Part shown: positions 9,407 to 19,415 of the stretch, one piece after another
Layout of the letters: every line of letters starts with the position of its first letter
How positions within the stretch are numbered: position 1 is the first letter of the stretch
Assembly (NCBI RefSeq): GCF_032595875.1
Contig: NZ_CP132457.1
Location: forward strand, 620,001 to 684,000
Source of the DNA: Borreliella andersonii
GTDB taxonomy: Bacteria; Spirochaetota; Spirochaetia; Borreliales; Borreliaceae
DNA length: 64,000 nucleotides
Direction of reading: 5' to 3'
Notes under the pieces: model-generated
Database searches by the model: none
Told to the model about the DNA's origin: nothing
The model's input: only the letters and a program-made list of their open reading frames with translations
Made by a program: the position numbers and the translations under genes

Positions 9407-11386
9407 TTGTCTAATGATGATTTTTTTAAAAATTCTCTCAATCAATTTCAGTATGAAGCAGTTACTACTATTGAAGGTGCTCTTTTAATTATTGCCGGTG
9501 CTGGTAGTGGAAAAACAAGGGTTGTTACTCATAGAATAGCGTATTTGCTTTTAAAAGGCATTGCTCAGAGAGAAATTTTAGCCTTGACTTTTACCAACAA
9601 GGCTGCTAATGAAATGAAAGACAGAATTGAAAAAATTTTAAAAAGTCCTCTTAGCAATCTTATGGTTTCAACCTTTCATGCTTTTGGGCTTTTCTTTTTA
9701 AAAGAAAATTATAAATTGTTAGGATATGGAAAAAATTTCAGCATTTATGATGACAACGATAGAATTTCTCTTATTAAAGAGATTTTACTTGATGAGGGTC
9801 TTTTTAATAAAAAAATTTCTTTAAATTCACTTAGTAATGTTATTTCACTTTTAAAAAACGGTATTCTCACTCTTGATGATTTGAAAGAGGAAGATTTAAA
9901 TATTTACAGGCTTTATGAAGAGCGACTGAGACTTTATAATTCTTTTGATTTTGATGATTTGATTTTAAAACCAAAAGAATTGTTAAGTAGTAATTCTGAT
10001 ATTAGAAATAAATATTCTAAAAGATATAAGTATGTTTTGATTGACGAGTTTCAAGATACTTCTTTGATTCAATATAATTTTATTCGCCTTTTGATAAATC
10101 ATAGTAATTTGTGCTGTGTTGGGGATGATGATCAATCAATATATTCTTGGCGCGGAGCTAATTACAACAATATGTTGCAATTTGAAAAAGATTATGAAGT
10201 TAAAGAAATAAAGCTTGAACAAAATTATCGTTCTGCAAAAAATATTTTAGATGTTGCTAATTCTGTGATTTTAAATAATAAAAATAGAAAAGAAAAGACC
10301 TTATGGTCTTTAAAGATGTGTAACAAAGTTATAGATGTTTTTGTATTTGAAGATGAAATTCAAGAATCGGAGTTTGTTGCAGATCGAATTATCCAGCTTT
10401 CGAAGTTAGAAGGTTTTAATTCTAAAAAGATAGGGGTTCTTATGAGAACCAATGCTCTTTTTAAAAACGTTGAGATGATTTTTAGAAGACATGGCATAAA
10501 ATATAAAGTTTCGGGGGGGACATCTTTTTTCCAGAGGAAAGAAATAAAAGATATTATTTCTTATTTAAATGTAATAATAAATCCTAAAAGTGATTATGAT
10601 CTTCTTAGAATTATTAATGTTCCAAGAAGGGGAATTGGCAAGGAATATTTGAAAAAAATTAGAGATATAGCAGACAAGAAAGGCTGTTGCATTTATGATG
10701 CTCTTTGTGACATTACTTTTTCTTTTACAAGCATTTCTAGTTATGAGAAAGCCTTAAATAAACAGGTCATTGAAAGCATAGAAGATTTTGTATCTTTTAT
10801 TGAAGAGTATCAATATAAATTTAGTATAGCAAAAAACACTTATTCTAATATAATCAAAGAAATGATAGAAAGCATTGAATATTGGGGATTTTTAGTTAGC
10901 GAAAATCCCAATTCAATCAAAGTGGCTGAATATAAATATCAAAATATAGAAGGGTTTTTAAGCATAATTAAAAATTGGGAATCTAAGCAATTTGGTGAGT
11001 TGAGAGATTTAAGCAGTTTTTTAAATTACATAGTTCTTCAATCTAACGAATCAAGTGAGGAATCTGAAAATATTAATATTAATTTAATGACGGTGCATTC
11101 TGCTAAAGGTTTAGAATTTGATTATGTATTTTTTATTGCCGTTGAAGACAATATTATTCCTCATCATAGAATCATTGAAGATGGTGAGGTTGACTTGGAA
11201 GAAGAGAGGCGAGTTTTTTATGTTGCATTAACTCGTGCAAAAGATTCTCTTGTTATTACTATGGTTAATAAACGTAAAAAAGATAAACAAGTTTTTGATC
11301 AGTTGCCTTCAAGATTTATTTCAGAAATTCCTAAAGAATTTTTAAATTTTAATTATTGTGCAGATTTTGTTGAAAACAAAGCCTAA
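9407..11386 (+). CDS. pcrA: UvrD/PcrA-type superfamily I DNA helicase
   Basis: This 659-residue ATP-dependent 3'-5' helicase acts in repair and in removing proteins from DNA. The SF1 motifs are all visible: Walker A GAGSGKT (31-37), LTFTNKAA, DEFQDTS (Walker B), GDDDQSIYSWRGA, EQNYRS, MTVHSAKGLEFD and VALTRAKD. The start is TTG at 9407, two bases after the cheD stop. The protein is a little shorter than E. coli UvrD (720), mostly at the C-terminus. UvrD and PcrA cannot be told apart from sequence here. It matches BB0607. Confidence 0.93.
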   Translation: MSNDDFFKNSLNQFQYEAVTTIEGALLIIAGAGSGKTRVVTHRIAYLLLKGIAQREILALTFTNKAANEMKDRIEKILKSPLSNLMVSTFHAFGLFFLKENYKLLGYGKNFSIYDDNDRISLIKEILLDEGLFNKKISLNSLSNVISLLKNGILTLDDLKEEDLNIYRLYEERLRLYNSFDFDDLILKPKELLSSNSDIRNKYSKRYKYVLIDEFQDTSLIQYNFIRLLINHSNLCCVGDDDQSIYSWRGANYNNMLQFEKDYEVKEIKLEQNYRSAKNILDVANSVILNNKNRKEKTLWSLKMCNKVIDVFVFEDEIQESEFVADRIIQLSKLEGFNSKKIGVLMRTNALFKNVEMIFRRHGIKYKVSGGTSFFQRKEIKDIISYLNVIINPKSDYDLLRIINVPRRGIGKEYLKKIRDIADKKGCCIYDALCDITFSFTSISSYEKALNKQVIESIEDFVSFIEEYQYKFSIAKNTYSNIIKEMIESIEYWGFLVSENPNSIKVAEYKYQNIEGFLSIIKNWESKQFGELRDLSSFLNYIVLQSNESSEESENININLMTVHSAKGLEFDYVFFIAVEDNIIPHHRIIEDGEVDLEEERRVFYVALTRAKDSLVITMVNKRKKDKQVFDQLPSRFISEIPKEFLNFNYCADFVENKA

Positions 11387-11449
11387 ACAACATTATTAAA
11401 TTTATTGAATGAATTTAAAAATTAATTTAGTATATTATATGATTAATTA

Positions 11450-11459
11450 TAAATTAAAT
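11450..11459 (+). promoter_or_regulatory. BosR-box-like sequence upstream of pepD
   Basis: The decamer TAAATTAAAT, which I recall as the reported BosR-binding direct repeat, lies 44 bases before the pepD start, in a 116-bp intergenic gap. The gap also contains AT-rich -10-like sequences (TATATTATAT). In such AT-rich DNA the match could be chance. Confidence 0.3.
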
Positions 11460-11502
11460 CTAAGTATATTTATGGATTTAATATAATCAAAGGAAAATTA
11501 TT

Positions 11503-12933
11503 ATGAGTATTGTAATTGATTCTTTTAAAGAGATATCAAAAATTCCAAGATGTTCAAAAAATGTTAAAGGAATTGTTAATTTTATTAAGCAGAGAGCCAA
11601 AAAATTTGGTTATTCTTTTAAAGAAGATAGTATTGGTAATATTGTGGTGCAAATAAAGTCAAATAATAATATTGATATGCATCCTATTATTTTACAATCT
11701 CATGTTGATATGGTTTGCGAAAAAAATGAATCCAGTTTGCATAATTTTGAAACAGATCCAATTGAAATTGTTGAAGAGGATGGATATCTTAAAGCATCAG
11801 GGACTACCCTTGGAGCTGATAATGGGATTGGAGTAGCTATGATGTTGGGGATTATGAGTGAAGCTAATAGTTTCCCTCATCCCGATTTAGAACTTTTATT
11901 TACCGTTGATGAAGAAATAGGTTTAATAGGTGCTCTTGGTCTTGATTCTAATTTATGTAGTGGTAAAAGCCTTATCAATCTTGATGGAGAGGAAGAGGGT
12001 TATTTTTTAGTTGGTTGCGCAGGATCAAGACTTGTAGAAATTGTTTTTTCTCCTAAGTATAGCCTTGTAACTAAAAAAACAAGGGTAGAGATTTTGTTTA
12101 AAGGGCTTAAAGGCGGTCATTCTGGGGCAGATATTCATTTAGATTTGGCAAATTCTTTAAAATTAATGTTTTTTGCTCTTTTTGAAATTAAAACAAAGCT
12201 TAATTTTGAGATTGAAGACATTTTTGGTGGAGACAGTAGCAATGCAATTCCAAATGAAGCCAAGGCTTTAATCTTTATAGATGATAGTGATTATGATTTA
12301 TTAAATAAAGAGCTTAAGCTTTTCGTACTTAAAGTTAAAAGTATGTATTTTCTTGAAGGTGAATTTGATACTATTGTTGATAAAAGAGAATTTTCATCAG
12401 TTGAAGTTCTTGATGAAAATAGTAAAAATAAGCTTTTAAATATGGGAATGGGATTTTTACATGGAGTTCAAAAAGTAGAAAATTATGAAAATAAGCTTAT
12501 AAGAACCTCTTTAAATTTTTCAAGTCTTTTAAAAGTGCAAGACGACTACATTTTTACTTTTTTAATAAGATCTTTATTGGATTTAGACAAAGAGTATGTT
12601 TGCAATCATTTGCAATCAATAAGCGATTTATCAGAAGCTAATTTTCGTATAATTTATGACTATCCTTCTTGGAGATCTGATACAAATAGCAATCTTTTAA
12701 AACATCTTAAAGGAGTGTATAAAGAGATGTATCTTGAAGATGCTAATGTTTCCATAATACATGCGGGACTTGAAACAGGTATAATATCTTCTAGATTGGG
12801 GGGTATAGAATCTGTTACTCTTGGGCCTTGGATTGAATGGCCTCATACTATTAGAGAAAGAGTAAACATTTCTTCAACCATTAGAGTTTATGATTTTTTG
12901 AAAAAAAGCTTAGAAAGATTACAAAAATTTTAG
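11503..12933 (+). CDS. pepD: aminoacyl-histidine dipeptidase (M20 family PepD)
   Basis: This is a 476-residue cytoplasmic metallopeptidase that hydrolyses Xaa-His and similar dipeptides. The M20 metal ligands are visible in order: LQSHVDMV (His, then Asp), TLGADNGIGVAM (bridging Asp) and TVDEEIGLIGA (catalytic and metal Glu pair). The C-terminal SIIHAGLETGII contributes the last His. The length suits the M20C group. ATG is preceded by AAAGGAAAA. For an organism that imports peptides and makes few amino acids, this is a nutritional enzyme. It matches BB0608. The 131 bases after it lead into the tRNA cluster. Confidence 0.93.
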   Translation: MSIVIDSFKEISKIPRCSKNVKGIVNFIKQRAKKFGYSFKEDSIGNIVVQIKSNNNIDMHPIILQSHVDMVCEKNESSLHNFETDPIEIVEEDGYLKASGTTLGADNGIGVAMMLGIMSEANSFPHPDLELLFTVDEEIGLIGALGLDSNLCSGKSLINLDGEEEGYFLVGCAGSRLVEIVFSPKYSLVTKKTRVEILFKGLKGGHSGADIHLDLANSLKLMFFALFEIKTKLNFEIEDIFGGDSSNAIPNEAKALIFIDDSDYDLLNKELKLFVLKVKSMYFLEGEFDTIVDKREFSSVEVLDENSKNKLLNMGMGFLHGVQKVENYENKLIRTSLNFSSLLKVQDDYIFTFLIRSLLDLDKEYVCNHLQSISDLSEANFRIIYDYPSWRSDTNSNLLKHLKGVYKEMYLEDANVSIIHAGLETGIISSRLGGIESVTLGPWIEWPHTIRERVNISSTIRVYDFLKKSLERLQKF

Positions 12934-13007
12934 TTTTAAAAAATTTGATGTTTTATTATATATATTTTTAATATAATTCTTATGGTTTTTGTTGTTTTTA
13001 TTTTTTA

Positions 13008-13036
13008 TTGACTTAAGAACTAAATATTTATAAAAT
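13008..13036 (+). promoter_or_regulatory. promoter of the His/Arg tRNA genes
   Basis: TTGACT (13008-13013), a 17-base spacer and TAAAAT (13031-13036) form a near-consensus sigma-70 promoter. Transcription would start near 13043, about 20 bases before tRNA-His. Confidence 0.8.
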
Positions 13037-13064
13037 ATTATAATAATCATAGTCGCTAGTTATT

Positions 13065-13138
13065 GGTGGTTGTAGCTCAGTTGGTAGAGCGTCGGGTTGT
13101 GGTTCCGAATGTCGCGGGTTCAAGCCCCGTCAATCACC
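13065..13138 (+). tRNA. tRNA-His (anticodon GTG)
   Basis: A full cloverleaf. The acceptor GTGGTTG pairs with CAATCAC, the anticodon loop TTGTGGT holds GTG, and the T arm is GCGGG-TTCAAGC-CCCGT. An extra G at 13065 (G-1) faces the discriminator C, the hallmark of tRNA-His. CCA is not encoded. Confidence 0.95.
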
Positions 13139-13162
13139 CTTTAATCAATTTTATTTTTAAAT

Positions 13163-13236
13163 GCATTCATAGCTCAATTGGATAGAGCGGCGGACTTCGA
13201 ATCCGAAGGTTGCAGGTTCGACTCCTGCTGAGTGCG
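13163..13236 (+). tRNA. tRNA-Arg (anticodon TCG)
   Basis: The acceptor GCATTCA pairs with TGAGTGC (one G-U). The anticodon loop CTTCGAA holds TCG, which reads CGN Arg codons. The T arm is GCAGG-TTCGACT-CCTGC. It lies 24 bases after tRNA-His and probably shares its transcript. CCA is not encoded. Confidence 0.93.
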
Positions 13237-13268
13237 AAATTATTATTTATTTAGTAGATTATGCATAC

Positions 13269-13297
13269 TTGCAAAAGCTTTTAAGTTTTTGTATACT
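13269..13297 (+). promoter_or_regulatory. promoter of the Leu/Gly tRNA genes
   Basis: TTGCAA (13269-13274), 17 bases and TATACT (13292-13297) form a good sigma-70 promoter in the gap between tRNA-Arg and tRNA-Leu. The predicted start is about 12 bases before tRNA-Leu, so the four-tRNA cluster likely has two promoters. Confidence 0.7.
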
Positions 13298-13315
13298 GGT
13301 CTGAGTATGAAGTAT

Positions 13316-13396
13316 GCAGGAGTGGTGGAATTGGCAGACACGCTAGACTTAGGATCTAGTGCCTTTGGCTTGTGGGTTCGACTCCCACCTTCTGTA
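13316..13396 (+). tRNA. tRNA-Leu (anticodon TAG)
   Basis: The acceptor GCAGGAG pairs with CTTCTGT. The anticodon stem CTAGA/TCTAG encloses CTTAGGA, anticodon TAG. The long variable arm (TGCCTTTGGCT) is expected of class II tRNA-Leu. The T arm is GTGGG-TTCGACT-CCCAC. CCA is not encoded. Confidence 0.95.
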
Positions 13397-13401
13397 AAAG
13401 T

Positions 13402-13473
13402 GCGAAAGTAACTCAGGGGTAGAGTGCCACCTTGCCAAGGTGGAAGTCGCGGGTTCAAATCCCGTCTTTCGCT
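13402..13473 (+). tRNA. tRNA-Gly (anticodon GCC)
   Basis: It begins 5 bases after tRNA-Leu. The acceptor GCGAAAG pairs with CTTTCGC, the anticodon stem CCACC/GGTGG encloses TTGCCAA, and the T arm is CGGG-TTCAAAT-CCCG. It is clearly cotranscribed with tRNA-Leu. CCA is not encoded. Confidence 0.95.
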
Positions 13474-13513
13474 TTTTAATAATTTTCAATAAGGTTTAAT
13501 TAAGGCATTAACA

Positions 13514-14875
13514 GTGATTTTAAATAAAGATATTAAGCTTCTTCCAGGTTCAAAAGTTGAGGTTGTTATTAGAGTTTCAAAAAGTGTTATTCAGGAAAAA
13601 TATAATTCATTATTGCAGGATTATTCTTCAAGACTTAAGATTCAAGGGTTTAGAATTGGAAAAGTTCCTATTAATGTTATTGAAAATAAATATTCTGAGA
13701 GTTTAAGAGCTACTGTTTTAGAAGAAGTAATTAACAATTCTCTTAAAGAATTTTTTAAAGAAGAATCTAAAATGCCCTTAAGCTATGCTATGCCTAGTGT
13801 AAAGGAAGAAAATTTAAGATTAAATCTTGACGAAGATTTTGAATTTACTTTTGTATATGAAACTTATCCTGAATTTAAAATTCCAAATTTTGATAAGATT
13901 GATATTAAAGTGGAAGTTCCTGAAGTTTTTATTGATGATTCTGATATTGATAATGAAATTAAGAATCTTCAATTAGAAAATTCAATTGTCATTGAGGATG
14001 AGGAAGGGGTTGTCAAGAAAGATAGCATTGTTAAAGTGGATTTTGTTGAGCTTGATGATCTTTTAAATGAGATAGTATCAACAAAAAGACAGGGCTTTGT
14101 TTTTACGGTTGGAAAATCTGAGACTTATTATGATTTTGACAAAGATGTAATTGGTATGAGAATAAATGAAGAGAGAGTGATAGAAAAATTTTATATTGCA
14201 GATTACAAATTTAAAGAACTTGCGGGTTCTTCAAGAAAATTGAAAATTAAGATTGAAAGTGTTAAAAAAAGAGATCTCCCTTTAATAGATGATGAATTTG
14301 CACAGGATATTAGTGGTAAATATAATACGCTAGATGATCTTAAAAATTTTATAAGATCTAGTCTTTTAAACATTATTGAAGAAAAGAAAGAAACTTTAAA
14401 GTTAAATAAATTTTTTTCTACTGTTTCTGAAAAATTAGAAATAGATTTTCCCCATTCAATGCTTGAGGCTGAAATTGAAATTGCTTTTAAGGATGCCAAA
14501 AGGCAAAATAAAAATAATATGAGCCTTGAAGAATTTAAAAACATGTTTTATTCTTCAGGATATGATGGTAGTAATAATTTAAAAGATGAGATTCTTAGAA
14601 ATTTAAAATCTAAGCTAATAATTCAGAAAATGGTAGATTTAGATCCAATTGAAGTTACTGAGAGTGATGTTGAGGATGAAATGGCTAAGCAGTCTGAGGA
14701 TTCAGGTGTAAGTTATGAGGAGATTAAAAAATTTTATGAAGATCAAAATCTGATTTCTTATTTAAAGAATGATATCAAAAGGAAAAGAGCTAAGAAAAAA
14801 ATTTTGGAAAATCTTAAAGAGGTAAAGGGCAAAAAAGTTTCTTTTAAAGATTTTGTTAATTATAAGTGTGAGTAA
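13514..14875 (+). CDS. tig: trigger factor, ribosome-associated chaperone and prolyl isomerase
   Basis: Trigger factor binds ribosomal protein L23 at the exit tunnel and shields nascent chains. The 453-residue length is typical. The N-terminal ribosome-binding region contains [16 protein letters not shown], matching the conserved GFRxGKVP loop. Residues ~150-240 are the FKBP-type isomerase region ([19 protein letters not shown]), and the C-terminal half is helical and charged (the arms). The start is GTG at 13514 with TAAGG 8 bases upstream. It heads the operon tig-clpP-clpX-lon, with 5 bases to clpP. It matches BB0610. Confidence 0.95.
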   Translation: MILNKDIKLLPGSKVEVVIRVSKSVIQEKYNSLLQDYSSRLKIQGFRIGKVPINVIENKYSESLRATVLEEVINNSLKEFFKEESKMPLSYAMPSVKEENLRLNLDEDFEFTFVYETYPEFKIPNFDKIDIKVEVPEVFIDDSDIDNEIKNLQLENSIVIEDEEGVVKKDSIVKVDFVELDDLLNEIVSTKRQGFVFTVGKSETYYDFDKDVIGMRINEERVIEKFYIADYKFKELAGSSRKLKIKIESVKKRDLPLIDDEFAQDISGKYNTLDDLKNFIRSSLLNIIEEKKETLKLNKFFSTVSEKLEIDFPHSMLEAEIEIAFKDAKRQNKNNMSLEEFKNMFYSSGYDGSNNLKDEILRNLKSKLIIQKMVDLDPIEVTESDVEDEMAKQSEDSGVSYEEIKKFYEDQNLISYLKNDIKRKRAKKKILENLKEVKGKKVSFKDFVNYKCE

Positions 14876-14880
14876 GAAAA

Positions 14881-15474
14881 ATGGAGTTTATGTATAATTT
14901 AATACCTACTGTAATAGAGAATACGGGAAATTATGAGAGAGTATTTGATATATATTCAAGATTGCTTAGAGAGCGTATAATATTTTTAAGTGGCGAGATT
15001 AATGATCCTAAGGCAGATACTGTGATTGCTCAACTTTTGTTTTTAGAATCAGAAGATTCAAACAAAGACATTTATCTTTATTTAAATTCTCCAGGGGGCA
15101 GTATTACTGCAGGTCTTGCAATTTATGATACTATGCAATATATAAAGCCTGATGTAAGGACAATTTGCATTGGGCAAGCTGCTTCAATGGGTGCTTTTTT
15201 ACTTGCTGGTGGTGCTAAGGGTAAAAGAGAATCTCTGGCTTATTCTAGAATAATGATTCATCAGCCTTGGGGCGGAATAAGTGGTCAGGCTAGTGATATT
15301 AATATACAAGCCAATGAAATTTTAAGACTTAAAAAATTGATAATAGATATTATGTCTAGTCGGATAGGGGTTGATAAAGAAAAACTTGCTCTTGATATGG
15401 AAAGGGATTATTTTATGACTTCAAGCGATGCTCTTAAATATGGTCTTATTGATAGTATCTTAGTGAGAGAATAG
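14881..15474 (+). CDS. clpP: ATP-dependent Clp protease proteolytic subunit
   Basis: ClpP forms the tetradecameric serine-protease barrel that degrades substrates unfolded by ClpX. The 197-residue protein has the full catalytic triad: S102 in [12 protein letters not shown]127 in MIHQPWGG and D176 in MERDYFM. The oxyanion segment [19 protein letters not shown] is intact. No strong ribosome site precedes the ATG. An alternative ATG is 3 codons in. It lies 5 bases after tig and 23 before clpX, the classic order. It matches BB0611. Borrelia chromosomes carry a second clpP paralogue elsewhere. Confidence 0.97.
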   Translation: MEFMYNLIPTVIENTGNYERVFDIYSRLLRERIIFLSGEINDPKADTVIAQLLFLESEDSNKDIYLYLNSPGGSITAGLAIYDTMQYIKPDVRTICIGQAASMGAFLLAGGAKGKRESLAYSRIMIHQPWGGISGQASDINIQANEILRLKKLIIDIMSSRIGVDKEKLALDMERDYFMTSSDALKYGLIDSILVRE

Positions 15475-15497
15475 TTTTATTTTTGGTAAAAGTTTTT

Positions 15498-16790
15498 ATG
15501 GCAAGAGTAAAAGGTCAAAAAGTAAAAGAGTGTTCTTTTTGTGGACTTAGTGTCGCTGAGCTTGGTGGTAATGTTGTTATATCTAATGGAGTAGCGATTT
15601 GTCCAGAATGTTCTAAAATATGTCACAATCTTTTTAAAGAAAAGTTGTGCAAACCGTTAGATTCTAAGTCTAACAGCTTGCCAACTCCCAAACAACTTAA
15701 AGATCATTTAGATATGCATGTTGTTGGGCAAGAAGATGCAAAAAAAGTTTTATCTGTGGCTGTTTATAATCATTATAAGAGAATATTGAAAAATAATAAA
15801 TATGACAATGGTATTGAAATTGAAAAATCTAATATACTTTTGGTTGGTCCTACGGGCAGTGGTAAAACCTTGCTTGCAAAAACGTTGGCTGCAGAGATGA
15901 ATGTACCATTTGCAATAGCAGATGCTACAACTTTGACAGAAGCAGGATATGTTGGCGAAGATGTAGAAAATATTTTGCTTAAATTGATACATGCTGCTCA
16001 TGGGGATGTTAGTTTAGCTGAGAAAGGGATTATTTATATAGACGAGATAGATAAAATTGCTAAAAAAAATGAAAATGTTTCAATAACAAGAGATGTTTCT
16101 GGAGAAGGGGTTCAACAGGCTTTGTTAAAGATAATTGAAGGCACTGTTGCCAATGTTCCTCCAAGAGGTGGTAGAAAGCATCCTTATGAGGATACTATTG
16201 AAATTAATACTCAAAATATACTTTTTATATGTGGTGGCGCTTTTGTTGGGCTTGAAAATATTGTTAAGAATCGAATAAATAAAAGTTCTATTGGCTTTTC
16301 AGTAATTGAAAAAAAGAATATAAGAGAAGATACTTCATTAAAGTATTTAGAAATGGAAGATTTGATTAAATTTGGCTTAATACCAGAGTTTGTTGGCAGG
16401 CTTCCTGTGCATTCGTATCTTGAAAAGTTGAATAAAGAAGATTTGTTGAAAATATTAGTTGATCCCCAAAATTCTATTGTTAAGCAGTATTATCATATGT
16501 TTAAAATGGACAATGTTGAATTAGTGTTTGAAAAAGATGCTTTAGAATCAATTGTAGATGAAGCTATTTTAAGAAATACTGGAGCAAGAGGACTTAGATC
16601 TATTTTAGAGGGTCTTCTTAAAGATGTTATGTTTGAGGTTCCTTCTATTAGTAAGGCTAAGAAGGTTGTTGTTACAAAAGAATCTGTTTTAAGTTCAGAT
16701 ATTAACCCATTAATTTTGGTGGGGAATGCAATTAAAAAACCTTGGGCAAAAGAGTTGTATGAAATCAATCTTAAGTATGATAAAAAATAG
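15498..16790 (+). CDS. clpX: ATP-dependent Clp protease ATP-binding subunit
   Basis: ClpX is the AAA+ unfoldase that feeds ClpP. The 430-residue protein starts with a C4 zinc-binding domain (CSFCG ... CPECSKIC), followed by Walker A GPTGSGKT, the pore loop GYVGEDVEN, Walker [17 protein letters not shown] (the IGF loop that docks on ClpP) and sensor [13 protein letters not shown] chose the ATG at 15498 because the conserved sequence begins there; a TTG 5 codons upstream is also open, and neither has a strong ribosome site. The end overlaps lon by 14 bases. It matches BB0612. Confidence 0.95.
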   Translation: MARVKGQKVKECSFCGLSVAELGGNVVISNGVAICPECSKICHNLFKEKLCKPLDSKSNSLPTPKQLKDHLDMHVVGQEDAKKVLSVAVYNHYKRILKNNKYDNGIEIEKSNILLVGPTGSGKTLLAKTLAAEMNVPFAIADATTLTEAGYVGEDVENILLKLIHAAHGDVSLAEKGIIYIDEIDKIAKKNENVSITRDVSGEGVQQALLKIIEGTVANVPPRGGRKHPYEDTIEINTQNILFICGGAFVGLENIVKNRINKSSIGFSVIEKKNIREDTSLKYLEMEDLIKFGLIPEFVGRLPVHSYLEKLNKEDLLKILVDPQNSIVKQYYHMFKMDNVELVFEKDALESIVDEAILRNTGARGLRSILEGLLKDVMFEVPSISKAKKVVVTKESVLSSDINPLILVGNAIKKPWAKELYEINLKYDKK

Positions 16791-19167
16791 AAAAGAAGAT
16801 CTTCCAATTGTTATTTTAAAAGAAAATGTTCTTTTTCCTAATGTGACATTGTGGGTAACCTTTGATAATGAATATGTAATTAATTCCATAGCTCAATCCA
16901 TGTTAGAGGAAAGATTCATTTTATTTGCTTATTCGAATGAATCTAATTATGGTGAATCTGATAGAGGAGGGGCTAAAAACTTATGCTCTGTGGGTACTTA
17001 TTCTAAACTTATTCAGGTTATAAAGGTTAGTAAAGACGTAATAAAAGTTTTGGTTGAGTGTCAAAGCAGGGTTCTTATAGGTAGTGTTTCCAAAAAAAAT
17101 GATTATTTGAGAGCCAAAGTTACTTTTGTGCCTGATGTTAGTGGATTAAACAGAGAGCTTTTTACCTATTCTAAATTTTTAAAAGAAACCTATGAAGCTT
17201 ATAAAAATTCCTTATCTTTGAAATCTTATGATGCGGATAATGAACCAATTAATTATTTTGAAAATCCAAGTAAGCTTGTCGATATTATAGCTTCTAATTC
17301 AAGCCTGGAAAATAACATAAAATTAGAGCTTTTGCAAGAGTTAAATGTTAAAGCCAGAATAGAAAAGTTAATTGTTAATTTAAATATTGAAATTGACCTT
17401 TTAGATCTTAAAAAAGATATTAATTCTAAAGTTAGAGCTAAGTTGGATAAGGGACAAAGAGATTATTTTCTTTCTGAGCAAGTTAAAGAGATACAAAAAA
17501 GATTGGGTAAAGATGAAAACGATTATATTGACAGATTGAATTCTAAAGATATTCCAGAAGATGTTAAATCTAAGATTGAAAAAGAAATTTCCAGATTGTC
17601 TAAAATGCAGATGAATTCACCTGATGCGAATATTATTAGAAGTTATATAGAATTAATATTAGATCTTCCATGGAATGAAAATACTGTTATGAAAAATCAT
17701 TTAAGCGAGATTGAGTTTATCTTAAGAAATTCTCATTATGGTATGGATGAAGCAAAAGAAAAGATAATAAATTTTTTAGCTGTTTATCAAATTAATTCTA
17801 AGGTTAAAGCTCCTATTTTATGTCTTGTAGGGCCTCCTGGTATTGGTAAAACATCTCTTGTGGAATCCGTTGCAAGATCACTGTCTAGGGAATTTGTTAA
17901 AATATCTCTTGGTGGCTTAAGAGATGAGGCAGAAATTAGGGGGCACAGAAGAACTTATGTTGGATCTCTTCCAGGTGTTTTTATTAGTGCAATGAAAAGA
18001 TCAGGCAAATCTAATCCTGTTATTCTTCTTGATGAAATAGATAAAATTAATAGTAGTTATAAGGGAAATCCCGAATCTGCCCTTTTAGAAGTTTTAGATC
18101 CCGAGCAAAATTCTAAATTTATAGATCATTATTTAGAAATTCCTTATGATCTTTCTAATGTTTTATTTGTTACAACAGCCAATTCTATTAATGGTATGTC
18201 AAAGCCACTTATGGATAGAATGGAAATAATTAAAGTTGAAGGTTATTCTTATATTGAAAAGTTAGAAATTGCTAAGATTTTTTTGATTCCAAGCATAATT
18301 AAAGAGAGTTTTTTAGACAAAGTTTATATAAGAATAGAAGACGATGTTATTTTAAATTTAATTAGAAATTATACTATGGAATCTGGTGTAAGGGGATTAA
18401 AGAGAGTTTTAACTAATTTGATTAGAAAGCTTGTAAGGGAATTGCTTTATGAGTATTCTAAAGATCAAATCATTAAAGGCAATTTTTATTCACCAAGTTC
18501 TTTGATACATGGGAATAATTCGATTTTTACTCATGATCCTGATATTCCAGGTATTTATAAAATAATCAATATTAATAATTATTATAATTATATTGATACT
18601 GAGGATAACTTGGATTTAATTAAGATTGATTCTTCAGGATTTGTTTATGGGCTTGCTTGGACAAATTATGGTGGTACGGTTCTTCCTGTTGAGGCAACTA
18701 AGTTTGAGAAGAGAGGAGACATTATTCTAACAGGTAGTCTTGGGGCTATTATGAAAGAGAGTGCACAGCTTGCATATTCTATAGTTAAGACTTATTCTTC
18801 TAAGCTTAATTTTGATGTGAAGGAAAGCCCGGAAATTCATTTGCACTTTCCAGAAGGAGCAACGCCAAAAGATGGGCCTTCTGCGGGTATTACCATTGCA
18901 ACAGCAATTGCTTCAATACTCTCTGATAAGAAAGTTCCTTTGGACCTTGCAATGACTGGAGAGGTGACTTTAAAGGGTTTTGTTCTTCCTGTGGGCGGTA
19001 TTAAAGAAAAAGTTTTAGCGGCCTATAGAAACGGTATAAGCAAAGTTATCTTGCCTAAAGATAATAAAAAAGATTATTCTAAGCTTCCAGAAGAAGTTAA
19101 GGACAATATAGATGTTAAGTTTGTCTCCAACTTGGATGAAGTTTTTGATTATTTGAATATTATTTAA
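16777..19167 (+). CDS. lon: ATP-dependent protease Lon
   Basis: Lon is a homo-oligomeric AAA+ protease that removes damaged and regulatory proteins. From the ATG at 16777 it has 796 residues. The N-terminal substrate domain ([15 protein letters not shown]) leads to Walker [20 protein letters not shown] and the proteolytic dyad S702 (PKDGPSAG) and K743 (GGIKEK). The start overlaps the end of clpX by 14 bases. An in-frame ATG at 16759, preceded by AAGAG, is a credible alternative that would add 6 residues. It is the fourth gene of the proteostasis operon. It matches BB0613; Borrelia has a second Lon elsewhere. Confidence 0.95.
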   Translation: MIKNRKEDLPIVILKENVLFPNVTLWVTFDNEYVINSIAQSMLEERFILFAYSNESNYGESDRGGAKNLCSVGTYSKLIQVIKVSKDVIKVLVECQSRVLIGSVSKKNDYLRAKVTFVPDVSGLNRELFTYSKFLKETYEAYKNSLSLKSYDADNEPINYFENPSKLVDIIASNSSLENNIKLELLQELNVKARIEKLIVNLNIEIDLLDLKKDINSKVRAKLDKGQRDYFLSEQVKEIQKRLGKDENDYIDRLNSKDIPEDVKSKIEKEISRLSKMQMNSPDANIIRSYIELILDLPWNENTVMKNHLSEIEFILRNSHYGMDEAKEKIINFLAVYQINSKVKAPILCLVGPPGIGKTSLVESVARSLSREFVKISLGGLRDEAEIRGHRRTYVGSLPGVFISAMKRSGKSNPVILLDEIDKINSSYKGNPESALLEVLDPEQNSKFIDHYLEIPYDLSNVLFVTTANSINGMSKPLMDRMEIIKVEGYSYIEKLEIAKIFLIPSIIKESFLDKVYIRIEDDVILNLIRNYTMESGVRGLKRVLTNLIRKLVRELLYEYSKDQIIKGNFYSPSSLIHGNNSIFTHDPDIPGIYKIININNYYNYIDTEDNLDLIKIDSSGFVYGLAWTNYGGTVLPVEATKFEKRGDIILTGSLGAIMKESAQLAYSIVKTYSSKLNFDVKESPEIHLHFPEGATPKDGPSAGITIATAIASILSDKKVPLDLAMTGEVTLKGFVLPVGGIKEKVLAAYRNGISKVILPKDNKKDYSKLPEEVKDNIDVKFVSNLDEVFDYLNII

Positions 19168-19205
19168 AAAATTATATATTTAAATTTTTATTTTAGGAGT
19201 GATCT

Positions 19206-19358
19206 ATGAAAGATGGAGTTAGAAAGCCTTCGGGCAATAGAGTGTCTTTTAATGCTCAGCCTAATGTTAAGGGCTTGAGAAAGAATAATAGTTTTTCTTG
19301 TTTTGCTAAGAATAACTTGGACAAAAATTTTTCAAAGGGTAAAAAAAAGGGTAAATAA
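19206..19358 (+). CDS. small highly basic protein of unknown function (50 aa)
   Basis: This short gene has a strong AGGAG site 6 bases before the ATG, an open frame of 50 codons, TAA at 19356-19358 and a terminator just beyond. The protein is very basic: 11 Lys and 3 Arg against 2 Asp. It has no hydrophobic segment and ends in GKKKGK. It lies 38 bases after lon, so it is likely the last gene of the tig-clpP-clpX-lon transcript. I do not recognise a family. The composition suggests nucleic-acid or ribosome binding, which is only inference. It corresponds to the position of BB0614. Confidence 0.75.
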   Translation: MKDGVRKPSGNRVSFNAQPNVKGLRKNNSFSCFAKNNLDKNFSKGKKKGK

Positions 19359-19359
19359 G

Positions 19360-19381
19360 AAGTGGCCTTAATGAGCCACTT
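19360..19381. terminator. terminator between the lon operon and rpsD
   Basis: A 7-bp stem, AAGTGGC (19360-19366) with GCCACTT (19375-19381) and an 8-base loop, is followed by TATTT. It lies directly after the small basic gene and in the gap before the convergent rpsD end, so it may serve both. Confidence 0.7.
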
Positions 19382-19415
19382 TATTTCCTTTGATAATACA
19401 GAAATAAAAGATGTG

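Noticed and set aside
13263-13317. GCATACTT/AAGTATGC dyad around the tRNA-Leu promoter
   Set aside because: The loop is 39 bases and one arm enters the tRNA. It is more simply explained by the promoter sequence and chance.
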